This document shows, in pieces, positions 1 through 13,200 of a stretch of 64,000 bases of DNA. Source of the stretch: Boswellia sacra. Lineage: Eukaryota; Streptophyta; Magnoliopsida; Sapindales; Burseraceae. The stretch covers positions 2,976,001 to 3,040,000 of the forward strand of contig SNVD02010473.1 in NCBI GenBank assembly GCA_013180625.2, given 5' to 3'. A program made the position numbers and the translations under genes. Below the pieces are notes generated by a model. It saw only the letters and a program-made list of their open reading frames with translations, had not been told where the DNA came from and made no database searches. Position 1 is the stretch's first letter. Every line of letters starts with the position of its first letter.

Positions 1-3000
1 GCCCACCACCTTTCTCCTCCCCCCCTCCACCTGTCATCCTTTCCTTTCAGGTATCAGAACTTTCCAGCCCTTCCCTTTTGTCCCTTCTCAATATATACTA
101 TTAAATAAATAAATATTTGTTATATTATTAAGTTAATAGTAAAATTTTTAATATTTATTAATTTAAGAATACAACCAGCTTTCTATTCATGGTAATTGTA
201 TAATACGAGACGATAAAATAATATTTTATAAATAATTGCATACAATTTAATAATATAGAGTCGTACTATATCTATAATATACTTTTAATCAACTCTTCTT
301 ATAATTTGACTTAACAAAAATTTATTAGAAAAAAAAAAAAATATGAATAATTACATTTTTAATAAGAGTTTGTTAACTCATATTATAGAAAGTGTTGATT
401 GTAAATAGGTGATAGATATAGTAATATTCAAAATTTAAATATAAGAATACTATTTCTTTCATTGCTGACAAATTAAAAGGTTGAAATGTGATTTTTATTT
501 CACTTTTATTAAAAAGCTCACGCCTAGAAATTGACTCCATGGCTTTGTTTGATTTTTAATAATATTATCATTTTTACTGTAATAGGAAAATATATATTAC
601 TTTTCTCTCCAAAAAAGGGGTTTTTATTCTTAATTGTTTTCTTTTTTTAATAGTCTTTGAATGTAACTTTTTACAAAATTATAAGGCTAAAAGAGTAAAG
701 CTGCTTAGTCACATTATTGCTTTGACCAACGATTTCCAATATTTTATAAATGTGAAGGGAAGGAACACAACCGACGCCCTAGAAGAAACATTGGAGTTTG
801 AAAGAAAAAATATAAAATAAGATATAGTTTGATATTATATCATACAAGTTGGTGATGAAAAATAATAATAATTATTGCATTGTACTATAATGTGGCGAGA
901 AAAAAAGTGGGAGCTCCACCAGCAAATTTAATTATTATTTTCTTATGTACAAAACAATAAAACAAAACGTCAAGTTCAATTAAAAAATTAATCAAATGTC
1001 TCCATAAAAAAAAAAAATTTATAATAAGGTTTATGTGATGTTTGTGCAGGTGGAGTAATTGCCTTCCAAGTTCTTCGCGGCCGCCTACTCATTAAATATC
1101 GTATATAAGAAGAATGAGATATCACAAATTAATTTAACCATATGCTACTCGATTTTATTATTCTTTTATCATTAATAGAATTCTGAAAAATATAGATTAC
1201 TATTACAATATATTCTCAAACGCCAATTTTATTTTATTTTTTTTAACTCGATACATCACCAATACAAAGATGAATTATGATAATCACGTATAGCCCTACC
1301 TGAATTTTTATACATTGAAAAAAATTTAGTGTGCAAGAATACACTAGGCTATATAAAATATCTTTTTACCCATTTAGTGTGTGTGTGTATATATATATAT
1401 ATGTAATGTAAATATTTTACCATTTATAGTAAGGATAACATTATATAAAATATATTTTCACCATTATAGGAAAAAAATGTTTCCTAAAATATCAAATTTT
1501 ATCAATAGTTTTAAAATTTTGTTTTAAATATAAGCATACTAAAATTAATTATTCTTTAAGTATTTACTATTTAATTATGAGCTAAATTGTATAAAAATAT
1601 TAATGCATAACCAATAAATAAAAAACTACTCATCTAATAATTTTGTATTATATCATATTGTACAAATATTATTGTATAACAGCAATTTTATATACAAAAA
1701 TTAGGCAAAATTTTGTATGCGAACAACATGATACAAAATAAATAAATAATAAAGAAGTTAGGTAAAACATGAAAATAGAAGAAAAAAGATTTATGGGTTT
1801 TTATAAAATTAATATTCATTTATTTTTTTTATAAAAATAATGAATTATGTATACGTACAGTGTGGTAAAAGCGAATGGATTCGTTGGACTAATCCAGCAA
1901 TTAAGAGGAGACTTTGCTTTTAATCTATAATAAAAGCAAAGAAATTCGAGAGAAAGGAGGAGACTTGAGGGATAAGCATGAAATGACAAAGAGCTCCAAA
2001 ACCGCTGGCTAACAGGTCTTGTACTGCGCGTCTGTGCCCACAGTCCCAAATGCTAAAACCGGGAACCCGTCACTGGTTTTATCTTAAAGCGGTTTTGAAC
2101 TAATTAACACAGGGCTTCCCGAAAACCCGGAGCTTTTTTATTTTTATTTTATTTCAAAATTAAAAAAAACCGGGACCTCTCTCGTGGGCCCTTCTCTTCC
2201 CCCGATATGTGGCGATTCGACCGCACTCTGACACCTGAACGTGCGTGCCACGCGCTCCACACTTCCTTTCTCAATTTTTGGATCCACTTGCATGGCGCTC
2301 TTCATCTTTTTCTCCACCTGTCCTTGCCTTTCTTTTTCCCGTTTTACCCCTCAGATATCTGTTGCTCCAATCCCAATGTATCTGGAGACATTTTTTGAAA
2401 ATTTAAATAATAATAATTTTATGTGAATTCGATTTATGCAGAGTGTGCTTTGGAGCCTGTTTGCTCCCAAGTAAATTTACGTGTAAATGTATATTGTTAG
2501 AAAATTTATTAAGTCTTAAAATTGCAAAAGTTCTTTCCTCTGTAATTGTACTAAAAATTATCTGAATAATTTTCAAATTTTTATAATATACTCTACTGAT
2601 ATTTAAGAGTATTTATTTATAAAGATTTATGTTATAGAAGCTTTATTTTTAAACATTAAATCTAAATATCTATACAGTTGAAATTAAATATTTTATATAT
2701 AATTTTTAAGATGTATAAATATTTAGTTAAATTTAGTTCAAACCCTTTAAAACGTCGAGATCCAATTTGTGTAAAACCTTTCACCTTTATAAATATTAAA
2801 CTTGAATTTTAATACAATTTTTAATTATTCAATTAGATTTATCCTATAATTCATAAATTAAATAAAAGAATAAATTTTGTTGACATTAGTTCAAAAACCA
2901 TCAGTAGCTAGACCTAAATTAACATAAATAAATGATAAAATAAAAAATATTAATATCTAAATCTTTTTTAAATTGAATAAATTCATCTAAATGAGCTCCA

Positions 3001-3430
3001 GTCTAGAGCAAATAATAAAAAAAGTTGAGAAATGTTAACCCCGTAATTTAGGAAGAAAAGGGAGGGCAAGCGGAAATCGGAAGGTGCCAAACTCGTTTCA
3101 TCGGTTTCACAACAGGCGTTTCTGTGACTTTTTTGTTGTCACGCAATCTAGCAGTACCCATAGTACGCCACTACGCCCCCCCAATGGCGGCATGAAATTA
3201 ATATCCACAATTGGAGAGTGAAGCCACGCTCTCGCACAGCGAGTGGAGATAAAAGCATATATTATTTTAAGCTCAAAAGTGGTTCAAGCCCTAACCTCCC
3301 TGAATGTGGAAACCAGTGTTTTGGAGATAAAAACAACTGCGTCCGCAGAGTAACCTGAAAAGAAAAAACCCAGCGGCCTCAATCCATAACCCCCTTCTCT
3401 TAAATACCACTCCTCCTTTCCTCCTCCTCA
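1..3430. other. AT-rich intergenic region upstream of the LBD gene
   Basis: No gene is supported here. The sequence is strongly AT-rich, with poly-A and poly-T runs and a short GT/TA microsatellite near 1378-1401. The small open frames found in it have no recognisable content. The last several hundred bases, from about 3050, become less AT-rich and should contain the promoter of the LOB-domain gene. A CT-rich leader-like stretch lies at about 3410-3530, just before its ATG. I see no canonical TATA box at the expected distance. Confidence 0.6.
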
Positions 3431-3530
3431 CATTTTCATTACAATCTTCTCGTCGACTCTCTCTACTCTCCAGACTCACAATACATTCTCATTTTTTCTC
3501 TCATAGCTATTACGAAATAAAGAAGCCAAA

Positions 3531-4509
3531 ATGCGGATGAGCTGTAATGGTTGTAGGGTTCTTCGCAAAGGATGTAGCGAAAATTGCAGTATCAGACCTT
3601 GTCTGCAATGGATCAAGAGCCCTGAGTCACAAGCCAACGCTACGGTCTTTTTGGCCAAGTTCTACGGCCGTGCTGGACTCATGAACCTCATCAACGCTGG
3701 CCCGGAGCATCTCCGTCCTGGTTAGTTTTGTTTCAGAGTTAATGACTTGGAAGCGGCATTTTAACAAATAGCTGACGTTCTGTTTTATCTTTTTCTTGGT
3801 TACAGCAATTTTCAGGTCCTTGCTCTACGAGGCTTGCGGGAGGATAGTGAACCCGATTTACGGGTCGGTCGGGTTGTTGTGGTCGGGTAGTTGGCAGCTC
3901 TGCCAAGCCGCCGTGGAAGCCGTGCTCAAAGGCGCCCCGATTACGCCGATTAATTCTGAAGCTGCGGCGATTAGCCAGGGCCCACCGCTCAAGGCTTACG
4001 ATATTCGTCACGTCTCGAAGGACGAGAACTCTGCAGCGTCTGTCGAGCGGGTGAAGGCTAGGTGCCGTGCCAAGCGAGTCATGAAGCCGAAAGCAAGCAA
4101 GGTTGAGGTTAAGCCGGTCGAGCAACCGGCCCGGTGCATGGAGACCAAGTGCTATGCCGATGAGATGAACCGGTCGACGAGTCACGACTCGTCGCTGAGT
4201 CACCAGTCCGAATTGGCGGTTGTTGAGAATGAGAGCAAGGAGAGCGAGAGCATGGTTTCGGTGGAGACAGCCGAGACGGCTTCGCTCTTGTTCCGAGCCG
4301 AGCCGGAGTCCGTCGCGAAGCCGAATGAACGAGTGAGTCAGGATTGTTTTGGCGATATTGGACTGGGACTAGAGCTGACGCTGGGTTTCGAGCCGACTGT
4401 ATCACGTGCGAACCACGTGGTACCGGTGAAGAAGAGGAAGTTGGAAGCTTGTGGCACGTGCGAGGGGGACACGTGTAAGGTGAAGCTGGGGCTTGACTAT
4501 GGAGCTTAA
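3531..4509 (+). CDS. LBD41: Class II LOB-domain transcription factor (LBD41-like)
   Basis: Plant-specific DNA-binding transcription factor of the LATERAL ORGAN BOUNDARIES DOMAIN family, class II, acting in the nucleus. There are two exons, 3531-3720 and 3806-4509, with an 84-bp GT-AG intron and a 297-residue product. The LOB zinc-finger-like motif CX2CX6CX3C is at C5, C8, C15 and C19 ([15 protein letters not shown]). The GAS block [15 protein letters not shown] follows, and the conserved block [20 protein letters not shown] opens exon 2. The C-terminal half is variable and acidic. It ends with an EAR-like LxLxL motif (LGLELTL, residues 250-256) and a basic cluster (KKRK, 272-275) that could be a nuclear localisation signal. 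From memory of the family, the opening residues and the C-terminal HVVPVKKR block match Arabidopsis LBD41, which is low-oxygen responsive. The LBD37/38/39 relatives act in nitrogen signalling. The exact paralogue is inferred. The ATG is the family's usual start (MRMSCNGC). Confidence 0.95.
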
Positions 4510-5739
4510 AGTTAAAGTTAAAGTGAAGCCGTAAGAGTAAATGGTGACAGTTTTGGCGGCTCCGTTCGGCTTTGTTCATTTCCATAGAAGAGATGTAACT
4601 TTTGCTTTTAAAATCTTTTTCTTTTTTTTTTTAATCTCTTTAATTTTGTTTTATTTTTCCCTTTATGATGAACAGAAGTGTGTACAAATGATGTTTACAT
4701 GAATAGAGACGGTAAATTAATAGAGGGAATTACCTGCATGTAACATGTTACTGTTTTATTTGTTTATTTTGATTTTTGTTTCACACTTGCATATTTAATT
4801 TATGATTTCATGGAAAGACGAATCACGATCGTGTTGTGTCACTCGATCACAGGCCTGACCAAGGGTAAAGTAAAGTAGAAGAAAACTGTAAAAGGTCATC
4901 CACTTGAATTGGAGAGAGTTTACTGGAAGCTTTTTGATGTGACTAAACCAAGAATCATCGGGACTAGAACTACAATTATAAAATTACTTATGGAAGGAAT
5001 ATCATGAAGTGCAGAGTGTATGATCTGGAGTAGTTATATGTATCTACGACACTTTCTCAATCGACAAAATCTACCTGTAGCACAAGCTTCAAAAAGTACT
5101 TGGAAAATGTAAAGCATATTGTACTGTAGTCATTCTCGTTCGAATATTGGAGGTTTTTAAAAAGCTTTAGCTGAAGTTAATTTCTTTTGAGTTGAACTTA
5201 ATTAATTAATTATATATATATTAATTAGATTTACTTTTATCGATGGATACTTTGATAGAAACTATGAGTAATACGTATGTTGAGTACTTTGTTATAAGTG
5301 TCGAGCAAAACTTTGAAATTGATGCTTGTTCAACAACTTGATAATAGGGATTAGGGTTTACGGGAAATTTATGAATATTGTCTCAATTTTTATTTTTATT
5401 TTATGTATTTTGTCATAAATATACTCGTGAACATGCAACCAATAAGGACAAAAAACATAATTATAATGTTTAAGAACCAATACGAATTATAAAAACAAAC
5501 TCCTCCCTAGAACCAATACGAATTTGTTGCATCAAGTTGCTATCATATATTTAAGAAACAAAATTCCAACATTCATTTTTGGTAAACTATTTCTAAATTA
5601 AAATGATTCATTGTAAGATCAGTTTGGTGGGGGTATCAAGAACTCAGGGGAGGTTTAACTTAAATAACAAAGCCCAAGTAAGACGACCCAATTGTTCTCC
5701 TAATTACGGCCCAATAAGAAAAAAAAGGGCCAAGAAACC
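4510..5739. other. Intergenic region between LBD and KH genes
   Basis: The first ~200 bases should be the 3' UTR of the LBD gene, with a T-rich stretch at 4615-4660. The rest is AT-rich sequence without a supported gene. From about 5690 the sequence turns pyrimidine-rich and contains the likely transcription start region of the KH-domain gene. Confidence 0.5.
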
Positions 5740-7238
5740 CCTATTGGAATCCCGTGTCCCCTCTCGTTCTCGCTTCTCCCTCTCTTCCCACAGATGGAGA
5801 GCGCCACTCGCCTCCGCCAGGGCCAATCACTACTCCCGTAACTCACTTTCTCCTTCTCTCTTCTCTTCACCAAATCATTCCATCAATTCGACGCCGTTTC
5901 AACACCTCTCCCTCTCTTTGTTTCTCTGTCAGTGTTAGGTACGTGCACGCTCCTTCCCTCTCTTTCTAAGCACTTCCGGAAACCCTAATTTTTCCTGAAT
6001 TGAAATGTTTTCTTGGTAATGTTTTAGTTTCCAGTTTGGAATCTTGGATACGGAGCTTGACTGAGTGCTGTTTCTTGGATTTTGTTAAGTTTATTCTTGG
6101 TTATGATTGATTGCTAAGGAAAGAGCTAACCTTGCGTGAGTTGGTTGTTGATAGAACTTCTTTATATTGTTGAATTCTAGCTAGCGCTTTGATTGGTTTT
6201 ATTTGTTATTGTGTCGGGATTTCGTGTTTCTTTGGAGCTTGTCGAACAAGAAGCTATCTTTAATTTTGCATTTAGTTAGCTGGAGGAGAATAGGAAATTC
6301 AAAGTGTTGAGAGCTTAAAAACACTTAACTTAAATTCAAATTGCTGTGATTTTTCTAAGTATGGTAATGGTCTGAGTTTGTTCTGTGCTAACATGATAGC
6401 ATATTCCTCTCTTTTTCGCTGCACATTTGTGCTTTGATTGTTAGCATAAGTCATTTTTTTCCAATGGATTTTGGAAAAAGAAGGGACGTGGGAGAACCCT
6501 ATGTTAGGATTATAATGGGAAAAACAAATAACTCAACAAGTACAAATTACAATCAAGAAAGGGTAGAAAAATAGAACACAAGAATTCAAATAAAAGATAT
6601 TGCTCAAATAGATGCCACAATGGAAAAACTAAAAGCACAAGAGCTACCATTTTGGTGTCCTATTTCATCATTTGACCGCCAAAGTTGTAGTCAACGCCTT
6701 AATGTTTGGCAAACCTTCCCCATATTTGATGAGTTTATAACTCTTAGATAATTTTCCTTTTCTGACTCAATCTCTTGAAAATAAGAATTGCCTTGTGTCT
6801 TTAAGGAGGAAAGATCTAGCAAATACTACCAACCTAGGGGAATTAACCAAAAGGCAAAAAAAAAAAAAAATTGTTGTGACAATCTTTATTTTCTTCTTCC
6901 TTAGCTTGAAGTAAAAAATATGACTTAAACCGAAAATAAGCAACATTTTTTTTTCTTTTTAAAATATCAGTCGAATTCTTATTTTGAATTTGTTAAACAT
7001 AATATGCATTTAAGAAATGTATTCTGCTATCATTTCATTACATTCCTTATATAGTCACCTCCATCCATCACACTTCATCATCATATGCTTATTATGGCCT
7101 TAATTGTCTGTTAACTTGCATGCTTGTATTTAAAAAGAAAGTAGTTCATATCGAGATGATTGCATCTTATAATATAGTTTTTGCATTTTGGTTTTCTTAT
7201 GATCTTGATTATTGCTTTTGAGGCCAATTTTTCCACAG
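5740..7238 (+). other. 5' UTR exon and leader intron of the KH-domain gene
   Basis: A CT-rich, TATA-less stretch at about 5740-5938 looks like a plant leader exon. It ends in a good donor (gtacgt at 5939). A ~1.3 kb intron follows, closing at ttttccacag (AG at 7237-7238), 30 bases before the chosen ATG at 7269. The telo-box-like word AAACCCTAA lies at 5980-5988, just inside the intron, a motif common near the 5' ends of plant housekeeping genes. The transcription start and the leader exon's left edge are estimates. Confidence 0.55.
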
Positions 7239-7268
7239 ATTTATTGTACCAGTGGATTTTGTGACATT

Positions 7269-10200
7269 ATGGATGTAAACAAGAGAAATTTTTTCAAGAA
7301 ACGTCCAAACAACCAATTCAAGAGAAAAGGAGGTAGTATCAAGAAAGCAAAGTGGAACAATTCTAGCCGTGAACAATATCTGGGAAATTCTCAACCTGCT
7401 GACACTGTTTACCGCATACTTTGCCCCTCTAAGAAAATTGGAGGTGTTATTGGAAAGGGTGGCAGCATAGTCAAATCCCTGAGGGAAGAGACAAAGGCTA
7501 AGATTACAGTTGCTGATTCTGTTCCTGGTTCTGGTTCAGATGAGAGAGTAATTATTATTTATAGTTCTCCTACAAAAATTTCTAGGGAACAGAATACTGA
7601 TGAGGATTCTGCTGCTGAGACTGAAAAGGAGTCCATGGAACCGCAATGTGCTGCGCAGGATGCTCTTCTGAAAGTTCATGACAGGATTGTTGAGGAAGAT
7701 CTTTTTGGTGGAATGGCATCTGATGATGATAATGAAAACAATGCTGTCACGGCACGGTTACTTGTGCCAAACAATATGGTAGGATGTCTTTTAGGCAAAC
7801 GTGGGGATGTTATTCAAAGATTGCGAAGCGAGACGGGTGCAAACATACGCGTTCTTCCTGCTGATCGTCTTCCTGCTTGTGCTATGGACACTGATGAATT
7901 GGTGCAGGTAATATATGTAATCCCTTGCTTGCCTTTTTGATTTTGTACTGCCAGTCATGCCTTATAACACAAGAATTTCGATTTTAGATAAAGCTGCCCT
8001 GTAGTATCTATGGGCGGTCACTTGGCCCATTATCTGCTTCCCGAAAAGAAAATGACATATCATGGACTAAATTTCTTTAAAAAGGTGCCTAAGATGTTCA
8101 GATAATAACGAAAATGTGGGAGAAGATTTCATTCCACGTTGGAATATAATGTGGGAATGGAATGTAAATAACTTCTGTCTAGGTTTCTTAAGTTATTATA
8201 TGAGCTCATGGTAATAAAATATAACAAGATATTTTACGTGGTATATGGCTGATATAATTGTTCTTGCATTTTTTATGTTTGAAACGAGTTGTGAAATTTT
8301 CAATGTGGACTCCTTTTTTATTTTTATTTTTATTTTTATTTTTGGTTCAGTGTGAAGTTCTACTTACAGCTAACTAGCTTAATAGGATGTTTATGTCTTC
8401 CCCGTGACTATCTTTCTTATGTTGGACTTGTAATGTGAAGGGTGTAATGTGTAACTTCTTAGTCTTATACTATTATAAATACAATTTATAATTATATGTA
8501 AAACATTTTTTGTTTGGTTGTATTATAACTTCTCCAGGACCAACGACCTGGTGGAAAACTTGAGTTTAGCTAGCTGGTTTTGGGGGTTTCTGAGTTATAA
8601 AAAAGGGGCGTTAAGTTTGTACTGAAAATGAGATGCTTTTATTGTTTTGCCAGGTTTTTGTAAACTATATGCTGATAGTATTTTATGTTGTTGAACTGCC
8701 TCGTCTAGTGATATTTTGATCTTGTATTCCTATAGTTAGGGCCTAGGTTGCCAATACAAACTCAACATTTCAATTGCATTTTGCTGGTTAGTCATTGTAA
8801 TCGCTTGTTTAGCTATTCTGGACTCATAAGTACTTTCTATGGTGCCTGTGAACTTGATTGTGGCACTTGAGGCCCAATATGGACTCATTTTTCTCCTCCA
8901 TTTCAAACTCCCTGCTGTCCTTTGTGGATTTAGAGTCAGATATGGGACTGCTTGTGGTTTTTGAGATGAGGCACCTAGCCTTACCAAAGGGGAACTTGTA
9001 GCATTAATTTTCGCTGAGCAACGCCTTCTCTCATCATATATAAAAAATGCCCATTGTACTTGTGGATTATTTGAATTTTCAAAGATCAATGTGCTATTGA
9101 TGTGGCATGTGTGGTCTCTAGATGGATAAATGTGGTGTTATAGACTCAATTGCTACTTGCTGCAGTCACTTTGTTGAATTCTTTATGGATCACTGGAAAA
9201 AGGATACAGAGAATTGCCTTAGAGGCTCGTAAGAAACTAAATGTGGTGTTGTTTCCATGCCGGTATGGCCAGTTCGTTAGGATCTCAGGGACTTTAGTAT
9301 TTTAAGAAACATATCTTTTTTTTATTATTTTTATTGAATTTTTGGGACCTTTGGCTGTGACATGATACTTTCTGCTGGTTCCAAAAGTATTGATGGATTT
9401 CTCACTTGAATTCCACCTTGTGAATCAGCATAGTGGGATGCAGGTGCTCTTGTTCAGAGAGGTCCATGATTGTCTGCTTTCTGAAAGAGCTGAATTGATC
9501 TGTTTTAGTGAGTTTAAGTGTTCCAGAAGAAGTAAGTTTCTGGCGCAAGTTTTGAGTTGAAAGATGTGTGCCAAACGTGAAGGCACCTGGAAGATTCAAT
9601 CATACTTGACTAAGTGGTGGCCGCAAATGCTAATGATGATGTCAGGCATGCAGCAGAGGTGGGTAGAGAAATCTTTGCTTACTACATGGTTTTGTTGACT
9701 CCAGAAGGGTGACCAAGTGAATGACCCTCTAGGAAAAGCGGTCTTTAACAAGCATTTGTGCTTACCATAGTTTGAGCTCCTATTCTTTTTTCTTTGGCGT
9801 ATTCACTCCCTGTCTCTTGGTCCTTTCTGTGTTACATTAATTTATCCTTCAGAAAGATGGATATGATTTTCCCCAATTTTGCTGGAATAAGTATCCCCTA
9901 CCTATGAGTTTTAAATTATTTCATCCTTTTAACACTAATTAATATATTGCATCTCAAAGTATTATATAATAGTCAATTGTCTCAGCCCACATGTTTGGGA
10001 TATGATAGTTATATTCTGGGTTTTTGTCTATGATAATTTCAGACGGTTAAATATAATTTATAATTTTGACTATATTTGTGTGTATGTGTGCTGTAAACTT
10101 ATGTTCTGACAAATATGCACTGGTTAGAAGAAATAAATTTAAAAGGACTATAACTAAAAGAAAATGCATTAATTTTCTCCATATCCTAGCTGATGCGGGT

Positions 10201-13200
10201 TTAGGCCAGCATGACTACTATAGGATTGTTTAGATCAATTACATTGTTCCAACTGTCTGTGTGTGTGTGTGTGTGTTTATGTGTTTATATATGTATATAT
10301 GTTTGATGGATTCGAGTTATTCTTGATTCTTGATTCGTGGTCTAGTAATTGTCAAGGTTTTATGCCAGTGACACATCTCAAGTTGGTGTTTTTGACGGAA
10401 AATTCCTGCTTTGTGATATCTTCTTACTAGTAGCATCCAGGATTCTACTATTCGTATGATCAGTCTGAGAACCTTCAAGTAGTTGCACTAATATCTATAG
10501 TTGGTGCAACTTTCAAACATAATTCACTCAACTTTCTGTTGGCCAAAATTCATATGATCTCATTAATGAGTTTTTATATATCTCTTGCTCAAATAAGTTT
10601 TGAACAGATTCAACATTTTGAGTCTTGGTTGCTTCTGAATGTGCGCATAAAATTTATGTTTCCTTACACACACTGTAAAAATAAACATGGTGTGACTGAA
10701 TAGCTGATTATGTCGTGATATAGCTCTCTATTTTTATATTTGCCACTTTACATACATACAATGTATTGTGTGGCTTCGTGGTTTCAAGACCATTCTTTCT
10801 TAGAAATCTCCTCTGTTCATGATTGATCTCTGGTGTGTTATTTTTTTTCAGAAACTTTTTACCCAACAAACTTTAGTTTTGTAATGTCATTGCAGATATC
10901 TGGAAAACCGGATGTGGCAAAGAGGGCTCTTTATGAAGTGTCCAGTCTATTGCATCAGAATCCACGCAAAGACAAACCTCCTTCAAGCTTTCCTGGGGCT
11001 TATGGAGGTCAAAGTTTTCATCCTCCTGGAGCGCCTCCCATGACAAGTATGCAGTCACCTGGAAATTCGATGTGGCCTTCTAGGAATTCTAGTTCTCATA
11101 GTATGCCACCCATGCCATGGATGGGTGGTTATGGAAACCAGCCATCTGGATTCGGGCCAGGTGGTTTCAATGGGGCTCCTCCAGGACATAGGGGAGAAAG
11201 TTCAGCTGAGTTTTCTATGAAAATATTGTGTTCGGCTGGGAAAATTGGTGGAGTGATTGGCAAGGGAGGATTTAATGTGAAACAGTTGCAGCAGGAGACT
11301 GGGACAAGTATTCATGTTGAGGATGCTTCAACAGAGTCAGATGAACGTGTGATTCGAGTCTCTGCTTTTGAGGTCCATCTTTTTCCATTCTTTTTACACA
11401 TAACTACATCTCCATCTTTTACTTCATGTTGGTTTTGATCATTGTAGGGATATTGTTTCAGGGGCTTTGGAACCCAAGATCACAAACCATTGATGCAATT
11501 CTTCAGCTTCAAAACAAAACAAGTGATTTCTCTGAGAAAGGTACAATTGTTACTAGGCTTCTTGTTCCTTCAAGTAAGGTTGGCTGCATCCTTGGGCAGG
11601 GAGGTCATGTTATCAACGAGATGAGGAGGAGAACCCAGGCAGATATTCGTGTTTACTCTAAAGATGATAAGCCTAAGTGTGCATCGGAGGATGAAGAACT
11701 TGTACAGGTGATATTGTTGCATAAGGCGTTTTATCTTATATATTCCCACATCAACCGTTACTAGGTTTACTTTGTTCATTTCTTCGGCCCTACAATTATT
11801 GAAACTAATCAAGCATTTGGCATTCAGATATCTGGAAATGTTGCTGTTGCTAAAGATGCTTTGGTAGAGATTGCAACGAGACTTAGGGTGAGAACTTTGC
11901 GGGATATCGGAGCAGAACCAACTCCTGCTGGGCCTGTCCAGCGATTTGGTGCTGTTGGAAGCTTACCAGGCAGGGTACCCCCATTTTCTGCCACAGTGGG
12001 AGCTGGCAGTTCAGGTGGATATGATCTTCTCAGGGTATTTTTCTGCTTTTCTCCTCTTGCTTTTGGCTTTTTATTGTGTTTACTTTGGGATCCAGCGCAA
12101 TCTTGCAGTTACCTACCTTGTGTTTACACTAGTGTTAACCTCGTGGGCTGTGCTTAGTGGTTAGAAGGCCTTGGCCTCATCATTGAGGTCACGAGTTCAA
12201 ATCTCCTTGGGCCACCTACTTGGGGCATGTGTATGTCTCATGTTTTCTACCAAGCTTGAATGATGTGGATGTATATCTTAGTTTAGAGTGTGGTGAACAA
12301 GGGTTTGGTTGAGTGATTCATGACGTTGTAAGAAAGAAAAGCACACAATCATTTATTGCTTAAGTTTTACTTAGTTATGGTAACTTAATTTGAATCTAGA
12401 TGAACTGCTGGATCCAACAAATGATATTCCTATATGTCTGTGAGGATTGTTTGTGTAGATGATATATTATCTTCTTCTATCGGTGAAGGCATGTTCTGTC
12501 CACGTGCATATTGTTTGTTCATCGGTCTGCCCTAATTTAGGCGGTAGATTTTTTTTGTAATAGTGATGTAAAATTACTAACTAATATATGTTTCTGTTCT
12601 CAAAGCGTGCAGGTTAATAATGGTTAATTGTCATTATAGTAATAAATTAGTCAGTATGGCCAGTGATGCTTCTTACTGATGAGCAGATTGCTATTAACTC
12701 TTTTAATGGTTAAATCAAATATTATTTCTTGCAATGATAACTAAAAGTTTTTTAATGCTCTTCTGAAGGGTGGACATGACTATGAACCTCCGAGTTATCC
12801 AGTTCCTCCATCTGCTACTGGGTACTGGTGCTATTTATATGTTTTTGCCATTCCGAATAGCATGTTAAATAGTTTAATTGAGACTGTTGCCTTATTTTCA
12901 GCTATCCAAATATGAACAGTTCATTGGAGGCCAGGATTCCTAACAATGCAGTGGGTCCGCCTATGGGAACTGGGGGGAGCAACATTCCTAATGTTGGAGA
13001 GGTATATTTTTGCCCTAAACTCTTAATAGAGGGGAAGAAAAAAGGTATAACTACAGGGTACAAACTGACTAGGATGTTAAACCTCAAGTTCAAAGTTTAT
13101 GTAGTGCATGCTGTCTTTCTGGATATAATGGTGATATTATTCATTTAGGGATCATTTTACCACAGTATTATAGTAGGTAAGTTGGGACCATTGTACAGGG

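Noticed and set aside
1816..2426. Small open frames on both strands near 1.8-2.4 kb
   Set aside because: They overlap each other in different frames, have T-rich hydrophobic composition and show no splice-compatible neighbours.
3739..4585. Minus-strand open frames of ~155 codons opposite the LBD gene
   Set aside because: They are antisense to a well-supported coding exon with GC-rich codons and have no family resemblance.
7212..7268. In-frame codons upstream of the KH start (7212)
   Set aside because: They straddle the intron acceptor at 7237-7238, so they are mostly intron. The first ATG in the mature exon is 7269.
12143..12215. Possible tRNA gene
   Set aside because: A- and B-box-like words are present, but the acceptor stem and T-loop sequence do not form a proper tRNA and it lies within a longer unit. 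A SINE fits better.
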